From the NCBI GenBank assembly GCA_963704035.1, contig CAVPGR010000002.1:558001-622000 (forward strand): 64,000 nt of DNA, in the 5' to 3' direction. The stretch comes from JAOSJL01 sp963704035. Its GTDB lineage: Bacteria; Actinomycetota; Acidimicrobiia; IMCC26256; JAOSJL01. The translations under genes and the position numbers were made by a program. Positions within the stretch are counted from its first letter, which is position 1. Each line of letters opens with the position of its first letter. Below, one piece after another: positions 45,383 through 54,295 of the stretch. The notes below the pieces were generated by a model. That model was not told where the DNA came from and searched no databases. It saw only the letters and a list, made by a program, of their open reading frames with translations.

Positions 45383-46158
45383 GGCTCGAAGAGACGCTGC
45401 GCGACGCCCGCTCCCGCGGCCGGCCGCTTCTCGTGCCCTACGTCACCGGCGGACTGTACGACGGCTGGACCGAACTGCTCGAAGCCGTCGTGGCGGCGGG
45501 TGCGGATGCGGTCGAGATCGGCATCCCGTTCTCCGACCCGGTGATGGATGGTCCGACGATCCAGACGGCGTCGCAGCAGGCCTTGGCCCGCGGCGCGACC
45601 CCGATGACGATTCTCGGCGACGTCGAGGGCCTCACTGTCGGCGCGCCCCTGGCGGTGATGACATACGCCAACCTCGTGATGCACGCGGGATACGAGCGTT
45701 TCGCTTCCGCTCTCGTCGACGCGGGTGTCGACGCCGCCATCCTGCCCGACCTACCCCTCGACGAGTTCGGGCCCTGGGGTTCGGCTGCCGACGCAGCGGG
45801 AATCGAGACCGTTCTCCTCGCCGCACCCACCACGACCGACGAGCGGCTCGCTCGGATCTGCGAACGCTCGAAAGGTTTCGTCTATGCGGTCTCGCTACTC
45901 GGGGTCACCGGGGAGCGCGCGTCGCTCTCGGAACCTTCCTCGACGGTCGGGGAGAGATGTCGCGGTCTGACCGACACTCCCGTGCTTCTCGGTGTGGGGA
46001 TCTCCACGCCCGAGCAGGCCGCCGAAGCTGTGCGCCACGCCGACGGTGTCGTGATCGGCAGCGCCCTGATTCGTCGGCTTCTCGACGGCGGTGGAGTCGA
46101 CGTGGCCGTCGATTTCATCCGCGAGGTACGTAGGGCACTCGACGAGACAGCCTCGTGA
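45379..46158 (+). CDS. trpA: Tryptophan synthase alpha chain
   Basis: Releases indole from indole-3-glycerol phosphate for TrpB; 259 aa from GTG 45379 overlapping the trpB stop. LLVPYVTGG, the catalytic Glu in DAVEIGIPFSDPVMDGPTIQ and catalytic Asp in DAAILPDLPLDEFG, YAVSLLGVTGER and GVGISTPEQAAEA are present. It ends the trp cluster. trpD and trpG are not in the window. Confidence 0.97.
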   Translation: MRLEETLRDARSRGRPLLVPYVTGGLYDGWTELLEAVVAAGADAVEIGIPFSDPVMDGPTIQTASQQALARGATPMTILGDVEGLTVGAPLAVMTYANLVMHAGYERFASALVDAGVDAAILPDLPLDEFGPWGSAADAAGIETVLLAAPTTTDERLARICERSKGFVYAVSLLGVTGERASLSEPSSTVGERCRGLTDTPVLLGVGISTPEQAAEAVRHADGVVIGSALIRRLLDGGGVDVAVDFIREVRRALDETAS

Positions 46159-46165
46159 GCTTGTC

Positions 46166-46564
46166 GTGAGCTCTCCCTCCTCGCCCCTGGGTCGTTTCGG
46201 ACCCGAGTGCGACCTCTGCGAGGCGGCTCGCATCACCCCCTGGTACCACGAGGACGACGTCTGCTGGATCGCCGAGTGCGAGATCTGCCGGGTCCCGATG
46301 GTCGTCTGGCGCGATCACGGTACCGACCCGCCGTCGGACGCCCTCGAACACATGACCGAGGCGCTCCACCGTGTGGCTGAAGAGCAACTCGGCGCGCACT
46401 ACCTCGACGGGAACATGCGCAACATCCCCGACCACTACCACTGCCACGCCCGCCCCGAAGGCGGCTTCTTCGGCCCCCGGCGTGACCTAGTTCTCGTAGT
46501 GCGTCAGTTGGGTTCGCAGCGAACCCAACTGACGCACTACGAGTACAGCAAGGGAATCGGCTAG
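46166..46564 (+). CDS. HIT-like zinc protein
   Basis: The product is about 132 aa from GTG 46166. Zinc-type Cys pairs (CDLCEAARITPWYHED; CEICRVPMVVW) precede a degenerate histidine-triad segment (NMRNIPDHYHCHARPEG). The overall plan is that of small HIT-like proteins. The last 25 residues are encoded by an exact palindrome (46493-46543) and look unlike protein, so the natural stop may lie near 46490 with a nearby frame error. It is convergent with the NYN gene, ending four bases inside it. Confidence 0.65.
   Translation: MSSPSSPLGRFGPECDLCEAARITPWYHEDDVCWIAECEICRVPMVVWRDHGTDPPSDALEHMTEALHRVAEEQLGAHYLDGNMRNIPDHYHCHARPEGGFFGPRRDLVLVVRQLGSQRTQLTHYEYSKGIG
46493..46543 (+). terminator. 51-nt perfect palindrome between convergent genes
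   Basis: Arms of 25 nt (46493-46517 and 46519-46543) are exactly complementary around a single A. Left arm begins CTCGTAGTGCGTCAGTTGGG. It has no T run, but sits precisely between convergent genes, the expected place for a bidirectional terminator. It overlaps the annotated 3' end of the HIT-like gene. Confidence 0.6.
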
Positions 46565-47631
46565 TCAGCGAGACGAACCAGGTAGTCGCCGGCTTCGTCG
46601 TCCCAGTCCATCTCGATCACGCCGCGGGTACGCGCGGCCTTGGCGAACTGGAGGAAGCCGCTGTAGCCGAAACGCTTCTCGGAGAAGTCGGCGTCACGGT
46701 TGCGCATCCTGTCCTTGAGGCCCGAGAGGGCGGGCGGGCCGGAGCGTTTCTCGACGCTGCCGACCACCTTGCGGAGGAGATCGAAGGCCTCTTCCTCCTC
46801 GCCTCCCGCACTGTCGGGAAACCCGACCTCGGGGTCGCCCGCGGCGGTGCCCGGCGAGAGCTCGACGACCTTGCGGTCCTCGAGGTTGGCCAGGAGCTCG
46901 CCGAAGCTGCGGAAGCCGTAGTCGGACTCGGAGAAGGTCGGGTCCTTGCGCAGGATCGCCCGCTTGAGCATCGACGCCTGCACGGCCCCGCTGGTGCTGC
47001 GCTGGAGGCCCGACAGCGTGCGCGTCACCAGCCTCTCGGCGTCTTCGGGCCGGTCGCCTCGCGGCCGTGCCTGGGTGTCGGCGTCGTCCCCGTCGTCGGT
47101 TTCCTCCTTCGACCGACGCCGAGTGCGCCCAGCCTTGCTGCGTTGCTCGGGCTCCACGCCTTCGAGCCGGTCGTAGAAGAGGAACTCGTCGCACGCGGGG
47201 GGAAGTAGCGCAGACGTGGATCCGCCCACTCCCAGACCGATGACCCGCTTGTCGCGCTCGCGCAGCTTGTGCACGAGCGGCGTGAAGTCGGAGTCGCCGG
47301 TGCCGATGACGAAGGTCGAGATGTAGTCGCGCTCGAAGGAGAGCTCGAGGGCGTCGACGGCCATCTTGATGTCGGCAGCGTTCTTGCGTGTGATCCCCAT
47401 ACGTTGGGGAATCTCGATCAGTTCGACATGGTGACGGGTGAGCATCCGGCTGTCGGACTCGAACGAGTTCCACTCGCCGTAGGCGCGGCGCACGACGACC
47501 CGACCACGTTCGGCGAGAGCGTCGGCGACGGGTCCGAGGTCGAACGCCGCCCCCTTGAGTTGGTCGCGCGCGCCGAGCGCGAGGTTCTCATAGTCGAGGA
47601 AGAGGGCGATACGGACTTCATCTAAGGCCAT
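46561..47631 (-). CDS. NYN-domain ribonuclease-like protein with OST-HTH/LOTUS domains
   Basis: The product is 356 aa. The N-terminal NYN (PIN-like) nuclease domain has ALFLDYENLALG (first acidic site), DIKMAVDALEL and VIGTGDSDFTPLVHKLRERD (catalytic Asp residues). After an acidic, basic-mixed linker, two OST-HTH/LOTUS-like units follow: MLKRAILRKDPTFSESDYGF with SFGELLANLE, and LKDRMRNRDADFSEKRFGY with FLQFAKAA. The combination NYN plus LOTUS parallels eukaryotic MARF1/limkain and is known in bacteria. Likely RNA-directed; targets unknown. Confidence 0.9.
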   Translation of the reverse strand: MALDEVRIALFLDYENLALGARDQLKGAAFDLGPVADALAERGRVVVRRAYGEWNSFESDSRMLTRHHVELIEIPQRMGITRKNAADIKMAVDALELSFERDYISTFVIGTGDSDFTPLVHKLRERDKRVIGLGVGGSTSALLPPACDEFLFYDRLEGVEPEQRSKAGRTRRRSKEETDDGDDADTQARPRGDRPEDAERLVTRTLSGLQRSTSGAVQASMLKRAILRKDPTFSESDYGFRSFGELLANLEDRKVVELSPGTAAGDPEVGFPDSAGGEEEEAFDLLRKVVGSVEKRSGPPALSGLKDRMRNRDADFSEKRFGYSGFLQFAKAARTRGVIEMDWDDEAGDYLVRLAD

Positions 47632-47640
47632 GGAGGCAGG

Positions 47641-48507
47641 CTAACCGGCAGGCTCACCGGCATCGAGGAGACGGTTCCGGAACAGCTGAAGAACTGCGTC
47701 CAGAGCGTCTCGTGTGGGATGGCCCGGTTCGTCGACCAGATCGTTCGTGAGCACCGAGTGCGCAATCCGCTTGATGTCGTGCGCGTTTCCCCGAGAGGAG
47801 TCGATCTCCACGGCGATGAATCCGTCGCCGAACTCCTCGCGAAGCCGGTCGAAACGTTCGGCCGGGACGAGAGGATCGCCGGTGAACCGGAGCCCCATGA
47901 CGCACAGTCCGTCGTCGGCCACGCGCTCGCGAATCCGGGCGAGATCTGCATCGTCGGTGTCGAGACCGCGACGCCGTGTCCGGCCGATCGGTATCGGACT
48001 CGCCGGTTGGCTCATCACGGGTGCCAGCACGGAGGGCTCGGCGGCGACAGCGAGAGCGAAGCCACCGGTGGCGCACATTCCGACGACACCGACTCCCGGC
48101 CCTCCGCATTCATCGTGCGCGGCGCGTGCCAGGGCCCGGATCCACGTCGTCACCGGGCTGGAGCGCCCCGTGGCGAGCATCGTGAACTCACGCGACACGC
48201 ACAGGGAGAGATACGTCCTCGCCGCGTAGGTGATCCCGAGCGGGCGACCCGGTTCGCCGAACAGGGACGGAAGAACGGCCGTGAAGCCCACGGCGGCGAC
48301 CCTTTCCCCGAACGCGGCCACCTCGGGTGTGATGCCGGGGATCTCGTGGAGGATCACCACAGCCGGACCGGTGCCCTTCCGGTAGACGGTGCGGGTCGTT
48401 CCGTGAAAGGTCTCTGCGGTGCACCGAAACTCGGGGAGGACCACCCGGTCGGGATCCGTCGCGTCGGGGTCCGTCACGTCGGGGTCCGTCACGTCGCGGT
48501 CCGTCAC
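47641..48507 (-). CDS. Dienelactone-hydrolase-family protein
   Basis: The product is 288 aa. VVILHEIPGITPEVAAFGER is the family's oxyanion region; the nucleophile lies in VGMCATGGFALAVA, where the Cys of the Cys-Asp-His triad is expected. MGLRFTGDPLVPAERF supplies the Asp. The GTG at 48507 overlaps the zwf stop (GTGA). The first 20 residues are VTDRD/VTDPD/VTDPD/ATDPD, four 15-bp repeats. Probably translated from the zwf mRNA. Confidence 0.85.
   Translation of the reverse strand: MTDRDVTDPDVTDPDATDPDRVVLPEFRCTAETFHGTTRTVYRKGTGPAVVILHEIPGITPEVAAFGERVAAVGFTAVLPSLFGEPGRPLGITYAARTYLSLCVSREFTMLATGRSSPVTTWIRALARAAHDECGGPGVGVVGMCATGGFALAVAAEPSVLAPVMSQPASPIPIGRTRRRGLDTDDADLARIRERVADDGLCVMGLRFTGDPLVPAERFDRLREEFGDGFIAVEIDSSRGNAHDIKRIAHSVLTNDLVDEPGHPTRDALDAVLQLFRNRLLDAGEPAG
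48448..48507 (-). repeat. Four 15-bp tandem repeats at a start codon
   Basis: Units GTGACGGACCGCGAC, GTGACGGACCCCGAC (twice) and GCGACGGATCCCGAC run in frame from the start codon. Three of the four begin with GTG, so each could act as a start. They encode V/A-T-D-P/R-D. Confidence 0.88.
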
Positions 48508-49940
48508 GGTGTGAGCGGCCGCCACCGGTCGCCGTGCTCGAGGAGACGGTCGGCGCTCGCGGGCCCGTCGCTTCCCGCTTCGTATGGCTCCGGGGTGCCC
48601 GACTCCCAGGCGTCGAGAAGCGGCTGCACCACCTCCCAGGCGGCCTCGACCTCGTCGTAGCGCAGGAACGGCGTGTGGTCCCCTTCGATCACGTCGAGAA
48701 GGAGTTGGTCGTAGGCGGCGTACTCGGCACTGCGGTCGGCGGCGTAGTCGGTCCGCAGCGAGACGGGGTGGGATTCCATTCCCAGGCCCGGCTTCTTGGC
48801 GTGGGCGACGAGCTCGATCGTCTCGTCCGGCTTGACGCGGAAGACCAGCCAGTTCGGTTCGCACTCGGCCAGTCGGGTCTCACGGAACAACTGGCTCGGC
48901 GGTCGCTTGAATTCGATGGCGATCTCGGTGATGTCGCCGGAGAGACGCTTGCCCGAACGCATGTAGAAGGGGACACTCTTCCAGCGCCACGTGTCGAGCT
49001 CGAGGCGAATCGCCGCGTAGGTCTCGGTGGTCGAATCCGCGGGGATGTCGGGCTCCTCGAGGTAGCCGGGGACGACCTCGCCACCGCTTCGACCGGCGGC
49101 GTACTGCCCGCGTGCGGCACGGTGCTCGAGATGTGCGGGCTCGAAGGGCTTGACCGACTTGAGGACCTCCACCTTGTGGTCGCGCAGCACGCGCTCGTCC
49201 CACAGCGGCGGCGGTTCCATCGCCGTGATGGTGAACAGTTGCATGAGGTGGTTCTGGAGCATGTCGCGGATCGCGCCGCTCTTGTCGTAGTACTTGTAGC
49301 GACCCTCGAGACCGAGGGTTTCCGACGCCGTGATTTGCACCTGGCGCACGTGTTGCGAATTGAGAACGGGCTCCAAGAACCGGTTCGCGAAACGGAACAC
49401 GAGGATGTTCTGTGTGGTCTCCTTGCCGAGGAAGTGGTCGATTCGGAAGATCTGGTCTTCCCGCCAGTCGCGGCTCACGTCGGCCTCGAGTGTGCGCGAG
49501 GAGGCGAGATCGGTGCCGAACGGCTTCTCGATCACGAGGCGGCGCGGCCCCTTCGATTCGTCCTGGAGTCCCGCATCACCCAGGCCCCGGGCCGCCTCGG
49601 CGAACACTCCGGGGGGCAGTGCCAGGTAGAACGAAGCCGGTCCGTCGATGACCTCCTCGAGTACCGCCAGCTTCGGACCCGTCATGTCGCCGCTGCGGTA
49701 GTCCAGACGTTCGGAGAAGCGGTGCCACGCGTCCTGGGAGACCGGTGGGGCGAATTCGTCGAGCGACTGGCGGACGTGGGCACGGAAGGTCTCAGCGTCC
49801 CAGTCCTCGAGCGCGTAGCCGACGATGCGCAGTTTCTCGAGCTCCTCGCGTTTCTCGTTGCGAAACAGCGCGGGGAGCAGCAGGCGCGCTGTCAGATCGC
49901 CGGATGCGCCGAGTATCGCGAGAGTGGGTCGTGCGGGCAT
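48504..49940 (-). CDS. zwf: Glucose-6-phosphate dehydrogenase
   Basis: First step of the oxidative pentose phosphate pathway; 478 aa from ATG 49940 (GGAGGACGAC upstream). LAILGASGDLTARLLLPALF is the dinucleotide motif. VIEKPFGTDLASS and the active-site RIDHFLGKETTQNILVFRF are followed by EGRYKYYDKSGAIRDMLQNHL and FYMRSGKRL. It heads a zwf-dienelactone hydrolase operon, divergent from GH15. The frame is open upstream to 50045 but with atypical composition. Confidence 0.97.
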   Translation of the reverse strand: MPARPTLAILGASGDLTARLLLPALFRNEKREELEKLRIVGYALEDWDAETFRAHVRQSLDEFAPPVSQDAWHRFSERLDYRSGDMTGPKLAVLEEVIDGPASFYLALPPGVFAEAARGLGDAGLQDESKGPRRLVIEKPFGTDLASSRTLEADVSRDWREDQIFRIDHFLGKETTQNILVFRFANRFLEPVLNSQHVRQVQITASETLGLEGRYKYYDKSGAIRDMLQNHLMQLFTITAMEPPPLWDERVLRDHKVEVLKSVKPFEPAHLEHRAARGQYAAGRSGGEVVPGYLEEPDIPADSTTETYAAIRLELDTWRWKSVPFYMRSGKRLSGDITEIAIEFKRPPSQLFRETRLAECEPNWLVFRVKPDETIELVAHAKKPGLGMESHPVSLRTDYAADRSAEYAAYDQLLLDVIEGDHTPFLRYDEVEAAWEVVQPLLDAWESGTPEPYEAGSDGPASADRLLEHGDRWRPLTP

Positions 49941-50031
49941 GTCGTCCTCCGCGGTGTCGCCGGGCTGCCGGGCGTGTCGCCACGCTAGACGGTCACCGAA
50001 ACCAGGATGCGCGGCGGGCACAATGGCGGTC

Positions 50032-51897
50032 ATGCCGTTGCCCATAGAGGACTACGCACTCATCGGGGACACCAAGACCGCCGCACTGGTGGGGCGGGAC
50101 GGTTCGATCGACTGGCTCTGCGCGCCACGCTTCGACTCCGACGCCTGCTTCGCCGCGCTTCTCGGGGGTCCGGAGCACGGACGCTGGCTTCTCGCTCCGA
50201 AGGGCGGTGTCCGCAAGGTGGAACGGCGCTACCGCCCGGGCACGCTCGTTCTCGAGACGGATTTCCACACCGACGACGGCGCGGTGCGTGTCGTCGACTG
50301 CATGCCGTTTCGCGAACTCGGGCGTCTCGACATCGTCCGTCGAGTGGAGGGTCTCTCGGGGTCCGTCCCGATGCGCATGGAGCTGATCGCGAGATTCGGC
50401 TATGGCGAGACCATGCCGTGGGTCCGGGACCTCGACGGTCAGCTCAGCGTCGTGGCGGGGCCTCACGCTCTCTACCTCCAGTCGGGGATCGAGACCCACG
50501 GTGAGAACCGTGCCACCGTGGCGGAGTTCACGCTGCCGGCCGGTGAGGCGTCGGATTTCGGTCTCGTCTGGCAGGCCTCGCATGAGCCTCCACCTCCCGT
50601 GGGCCTCGCAGCCGACGCGGTGCTGGCTTCCACCCAGGAGCTCTGGGAGTTGTGGAGTGCCGCCTCCTCCTACGAGGGCGACTGGGCCGACGACGTTGAG
50701 CGCAGCCTCATCACCTTGAAGGCCATGACCTACTCGCCCACGGGCGGGATCGTCGCCGCGGCGACCACCTCGCTCCCCGAACAGCTCGGGGGGGTGCGGA
50801 ACTGGGACTACCGGTTCTGTTGGCTGCGCGATGCCACGTTCACGCTCTACTCACTGATGTACGCGGGCTACCGCGCGGAGGCGAGCGAATGGCGCGACTG
50901 GTTGTTGCGGGCGATCGCGGGCGACCCCCACGACCTCCAGATCATGTACGCCGTGGACGGTGAGAGGCGCCTGATCGAATCCGAGATCGACTGGCTCCCG
51001 GGCTACGAAGGAGCGAAACCGGTCCGGATAGGGAATGCCGCCTCCGACCAGTTCCAGCTCGACGTGTTGGGCGAGGTGATCGACGCGACGCATCAGGCCC
51101 GCCGCGTCGGTTTGCCGCCCGACCGGTGGGCGGACGATCTCGAACGCGGGATACTCGAATGGCTGGAGGACTGTTGGGAGGACCCCGACGACGGGATCTG
51201 GGAGGTGCGGGGCCCCCGGCGTCACTTCACCCACTCGAAGGTCATGGCATGGGTCGCCTTCGACCGCGCGGTGAAGGCCTCCGAGCGATACGGCTTCTCG
51301 GGACCGGTCGAGAAGTGGCGCGCGGGTCGCGACGCTCCGCGCGCCGAGGTACTCGACAAGGGCTTCAACGCCGACAAGAACAGCTTCACCCAGCACTACG
51401 AGACCACCGAACTCGATGCGAGCCTTCTCATGATCCCGCTGGTGGGTTTTCTGCCCGCCGACGACCCGCGGATGCTCGGGACGATCGATGCCATCGAGCG
51501 TGAACTGGTCCAGGACGGTTTCGTGTTGCGCTACCGCTCGCAGGAGTCGACCGACGGTCTCCCTCCCGGTGAGGGCGCCTTCCTTCCGTGCTCCTTCTGG
51601 CTGGCCGACAACCTGATGCTCGCAGGCCGTCATGACGACGCCAGGGCGTTGTTCGAGAGACTCCGTGGCCTGAAGAACGACGTGGGGCTGTTTTCGGAGG
51701 AGTACGACCCGAAGGCGAAGCGCCTCGTCGGCAACTTCCCTCAGGCGTTCACCCACATCTCGTTCGTGAACGCCGCCCGGAATCTCTCGGGAGGCGGAGG
51801 CCCCGCCGAGCACCGTGCCGACCCGTCAGCCCATTCGCACCGTCCTACGACGTCGGCGGATTCTCCGGCGGATTTCCCGGGTGGCGCGAAGGGCTGA
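50032..51897 (+). CDS. GH15 glycoside hydrolase (glucoamylase/trehalase type)
   Basis: The product is 621 aa from ATG 50032 (MPLPIEDYALIGDTKTAALV; an in-frame ATG lies at 50023). It shows the GH15 plan: N-terminal beta domain with DGSIDWLCAPRFDSDACFAAL, and an (alpha/alpha)6 barrel with VRNWDYRFCWLRDATFTLYS, the first catalytic Glu region WEDPDDGIWEVRG, SKVMAWVAFDRAVK, and GEGAFLPCSFWLADNLMLAG for the second. In actinobacteria this subgroup includes trehalase; glucoamylase is the alternative. Its 3' end overlaps the convergent MFS gene by 53 bases. Confidence 0.9.
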   Translation: MPLPIEDYALIGDTKTAALVGRDGSIDWLCAPRFDSDACFAALLGGPEHGRWLLAPKGGVRKVERRYRPGTLVLETDFHTDDGAVRVVDCMPFRELGRLDIVRRVEGLSGSVPMRMELIARFGYGETMPWVRDLDGQLSVVAGPHALYLQSGIETHGENRATVAEFTLPAGEASDFGLVWQASHEPPPPVGLAADAVLASTQELWELWSAASSYEGDWADDVERSLITLKAMTYSPTGGIVAAATTSLPEQLGGVRNWDYRFCWLRDATFTLYSLMYAGYRAEASEWRDWLLRAIAGDPHDLQIMYAVDGERRLIESEIDWLPGYEGAKPVRIGNAASDQFQLDVLGEVIDATHQARRVGLPPDRWADDLERGILEWLEDCWEDPDDGIWEVRGPRRHFTHSKVMAWVAFDRAVKASERYGFSGPVEKWRAGRDAPRAEVLDKGFNADKNSFTQHYETTELDASLLMIPLVGFLPADDPRMLGTIDAIERELVQDGFVLRYRSQESTDGLPPGEGAFLPCSFWLADNLMLAGRHDDARALFERLRGLKNDVGLFSEEYDPKAKRLVGNFPQAFTHISFVNAARNLSGGGGPAEHRADPSAHSHRPTTSADSPADFPGGAKG

Positions 51898-53457
51898 GGT
51901 CGTCGAGGCCCCGGTGCGCGGCCTCGGGAAGAAACGGCACGAGCACGATCGCCGCCACGAGCGGGGCGACGCCGAGCACGGCGACCGCACGCCCGATCCC
52001 GCCGAGGGGATCCGAGAGCAACCCGGCTGCGACGAGACCGACGATCGAACCGCTGACGCCGCACACGAGAAGCATGGCCGAGGATGTTCCCCGCACCTCC
52101 GTGGGGAAGAGCTCCGTCGAGAACGCACCCTGTGCAGGTCCGTAGGTGCCCACGATCACGATGCCGACCGCCGAGGTGACCCACAGCGCGGCGCCGTCCG
52201 ACAGGTAGACGCGATCGTGAGCAGTGTCGCGGCCGCCAGACCGACGCTCAGGAGCGGCTTGCGGCCGCGGGTCTCGGCGAGTCGTGCCCCGATGAGGACG
52301 CCGACAAGTGCCGGGAGTCCCTGGGTGATGGCGCGGAACACCGTGATGGCCGCGCCCGAGAAGCCCCGGTCGTCCTCGAGATAGACGTTCATGAGTTGGG
52401 AGGAGGGCGCCGCGAGGATGGACGTGAGGAACGTGAACGCGGCGAGGATCACGATGCGCCGCCCGAAGCGCCCCGATGTCACCTCGCTCGCCTGACCTCG
52501 TTCCGAACGGGGGAGATCCAGGTTCCGGTAGCGCCTCGTCTCGGTGATCACCCGCGACAACCCTGGAATGAACAGCAACGTGAGCGCACTCAAGGCGAAC
52601 GCGACACGCCACGCTTCGGGGCCGAGATCGCCGAGCGGGAGGAGGAGAACCGCCACGGCGAAACCGGCACCACCCGCGAGACTCAGCATCGCGACGGAGA
52701 ACGCTCGCGCTCCCTCAGGTGCCTCTTCGACGACGGCGATGACCGCAACTGCCAGAGCGGCATTCACGAGTCCCCGGGCGACGACCTGCGAAGCCGTGAA
52801 GATCTCGAGGTTGGGAGACGCGGCTCCGATGGCGTTGGCGACGCCGATGCCGGCGAGCGACCACAACAGGATGCGTCGCCGGCCGCGGCGGTCCACGATC
52901 GCGGCCGCGACGATTGCCACGAACACGCCGACGCGGGTGACGGCGAGCGACACCGTCAACGAGCTGTCGCTGACGTCGAAGGCGTCCTGGATGAAAGCGG
53001 CGTTCTGGCCGAACAGTCCTCCACCGAAGCTGGCGAGCAGCGCCACGAACGCCACGGCGCTCAGGAGGACTGCCTGCTCCCGTGAGAATCCGACCGGCGG
53101 GGTGATCGGGCTGCGCCGGGGAGGAGGCGGCGCGGGATCGCCGGCCAGTTCCGCCTTCAGGCATTCGCCGGCATGGCGAAGGGCGCGCCCAATGAGGATC
53201 CTGGTGAGCGGTCCGAACAGCCAGCGGAAATATGCGACCGGCATCGGGGCGTCGGCCCGGAGGGTGACCGTGGAACCGCCTTCTGACGAGTCGGCGACGC
53301 TCGCACGGAGCGTCGTGTCGCCGACGATCTGGACCGGCAGCGAGCCACGAAGAGCGTCGGGGTCGCCGTCGAGACGGAGACTGGTCCGGGCCGCCTCGGC
53401 GACGTCGTCGACCGACGCGGGGAGTCCGAGGAGCATTCGGCGCTGCACCCGGGGCAT
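51845..53457 (-). CDS. MFS transporter with an N-terminal SRPBCC-like domain, one frame break
   Basis: About 537 aa after correcting one missing base near 52208. Residues 1-105 are soluble and beta-rich (GDTTLRASVADSSEGGSTV; MPVAYFRWLFGPLTR), like the coenzyme Q-binding/polyketide-cyclase (SRPBCC) fold. Twelve helices follow, with MFS landmarks AAIVDRRGRRRILLWSLAG and ARLAETRGRKPLLSVGLAAA. After the break: VYLSDGAALWVTSAVGIVI and FSTELFPTEVRGTSSAMLL. The substrate is unknown. Confidence 0.85.
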
Positions 53458-53487
53458 GCTACGGCCTCGCCCGATTCGCCCCTTCCT

Positions 53488-54258
53488 TCATGCGCCCACG
53501 GCGTGGAAGCCACCGTCGACGTGGAGCACCTCGCCGGTCGTGGCGGGGAAGAGGTCGGAGAACAGGGCGACCACGGCGCGCGCCACCGGGTCGGGGTCGC
53601 GCACGTCCCAGCCGAGCGGGGCGCGCTCGGACCACACCTCCTCGAAATGCTCGAAGCCCGGGATGCTGCGAGCGGCGATCGTGCGCAGAGGTCCCGCAGC
53701 GACGAGGTTCACGCGGATGTCCTCGGGACCGAGCTCACGCGCCAGGTACCGCGCCGTGGACTCGAAGGCCGCCTTCGCCACGCCCATCCAGTCGTAGACA
53801 GGCCAGGCGACGGTGGAGTTGTCGAAGTCGAGCCCCACGATCGATCCGCCCGCGTCCTGCATGAGAGGGCGCAGCGATCGGGTGAGCCCGGCGAGGGAGT
53901 GCGCCGAGATCTGAAGGGCGAGGGCGACGTCGTCCCACGGTGCCTCGAGGAAACCGCCTCCGAGACAGGTCTCGGGCGCGAAGGCGACAGCGTGCAGTGC
54001 TCCGTCGACGCCTCCCCAGCGGTTCTCCAGTTCGCCCGTGAGCGCCTCGAGGTGGGCGGGTTCGGTGACGTCGAGCTCGAGCACGTCGGGTGTCTCGGGA
54101 AGTCGACGCGCCGCCCGCTCGGTGAGTCGCATCGCCCGCCCGAACGATGTGAGCACGATCTGCGCTCCCTCCTCCTGTGCGCGCTTCGCCGCACCGAACG
54201 CGATCGAAGAGTCGTTGAGGACGCCGGTGACGACGAAGCGCTTACCATTCAGGAGCAC
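53488..54258 (-). CDS. fabI: Enoyl-ACP reductase (FabI/InhA)
   Basis: NADH-dependent reduction of enoyl-ACP, the last step of each elongation cycle; 256 aa from GTG 54258 (GGAG upstream). LNGKRFVVTGVLNDSSIAFG is the family's atypical nucleotide motif. LHAVAFAPETCLGGGF, SIVGLDFDNSTVAWPVYDWM with Tyr-x6-Lys (YDWMGVAK) and ELGPEDIRVNLVAAGPLRT follow. DFDNSTVAWPVYDWM is closest to mycobacterial InhA. It is the last gene of the minus-strand FAS-II cluster. Confidence 0.95.
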   Translation of the reverse strand: MLLNGKRFVVTGVLNDSSIAFGAAKRAQEEGAQIVLTSFGRAMRLTERAARRLPETPDVLELDVTEPAHLEALTGELENRWGGVDGALHAVAFAPETCLGGGFLEAPWDDVALALQISAHSLAGLTRSLRPLMQDAGGSIVGLDFDNSTVAWPVYDWMGVAKAAFESTARYLARELGPEDIRVNLVAAGPLRTIAARSIPGFEHFEEVWSERAPLGWDVRDPDPVARAVVALFSDLFPATTGEVLHVDGGFHAVGA

Positions 54259-54295
54259 GGGCTTCTCCAACCCTCGGGGTGACGCGCGAGCCCAC

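Noticed and set aside
46166..46564. Palindrome-encoded C-terminal tail of the HIT-like protein as a functional peptide
   Set aside because: The tail is wholly determined by the palindrome and its composition differs from the rest of the protein; a terminator overlapping a mis-extended frame is more likely.
48534..49988. Plus-strand frame of about 480 codons
   Set aside because: Exact antisense shadow of zwf, whose active-site motifs are complete.
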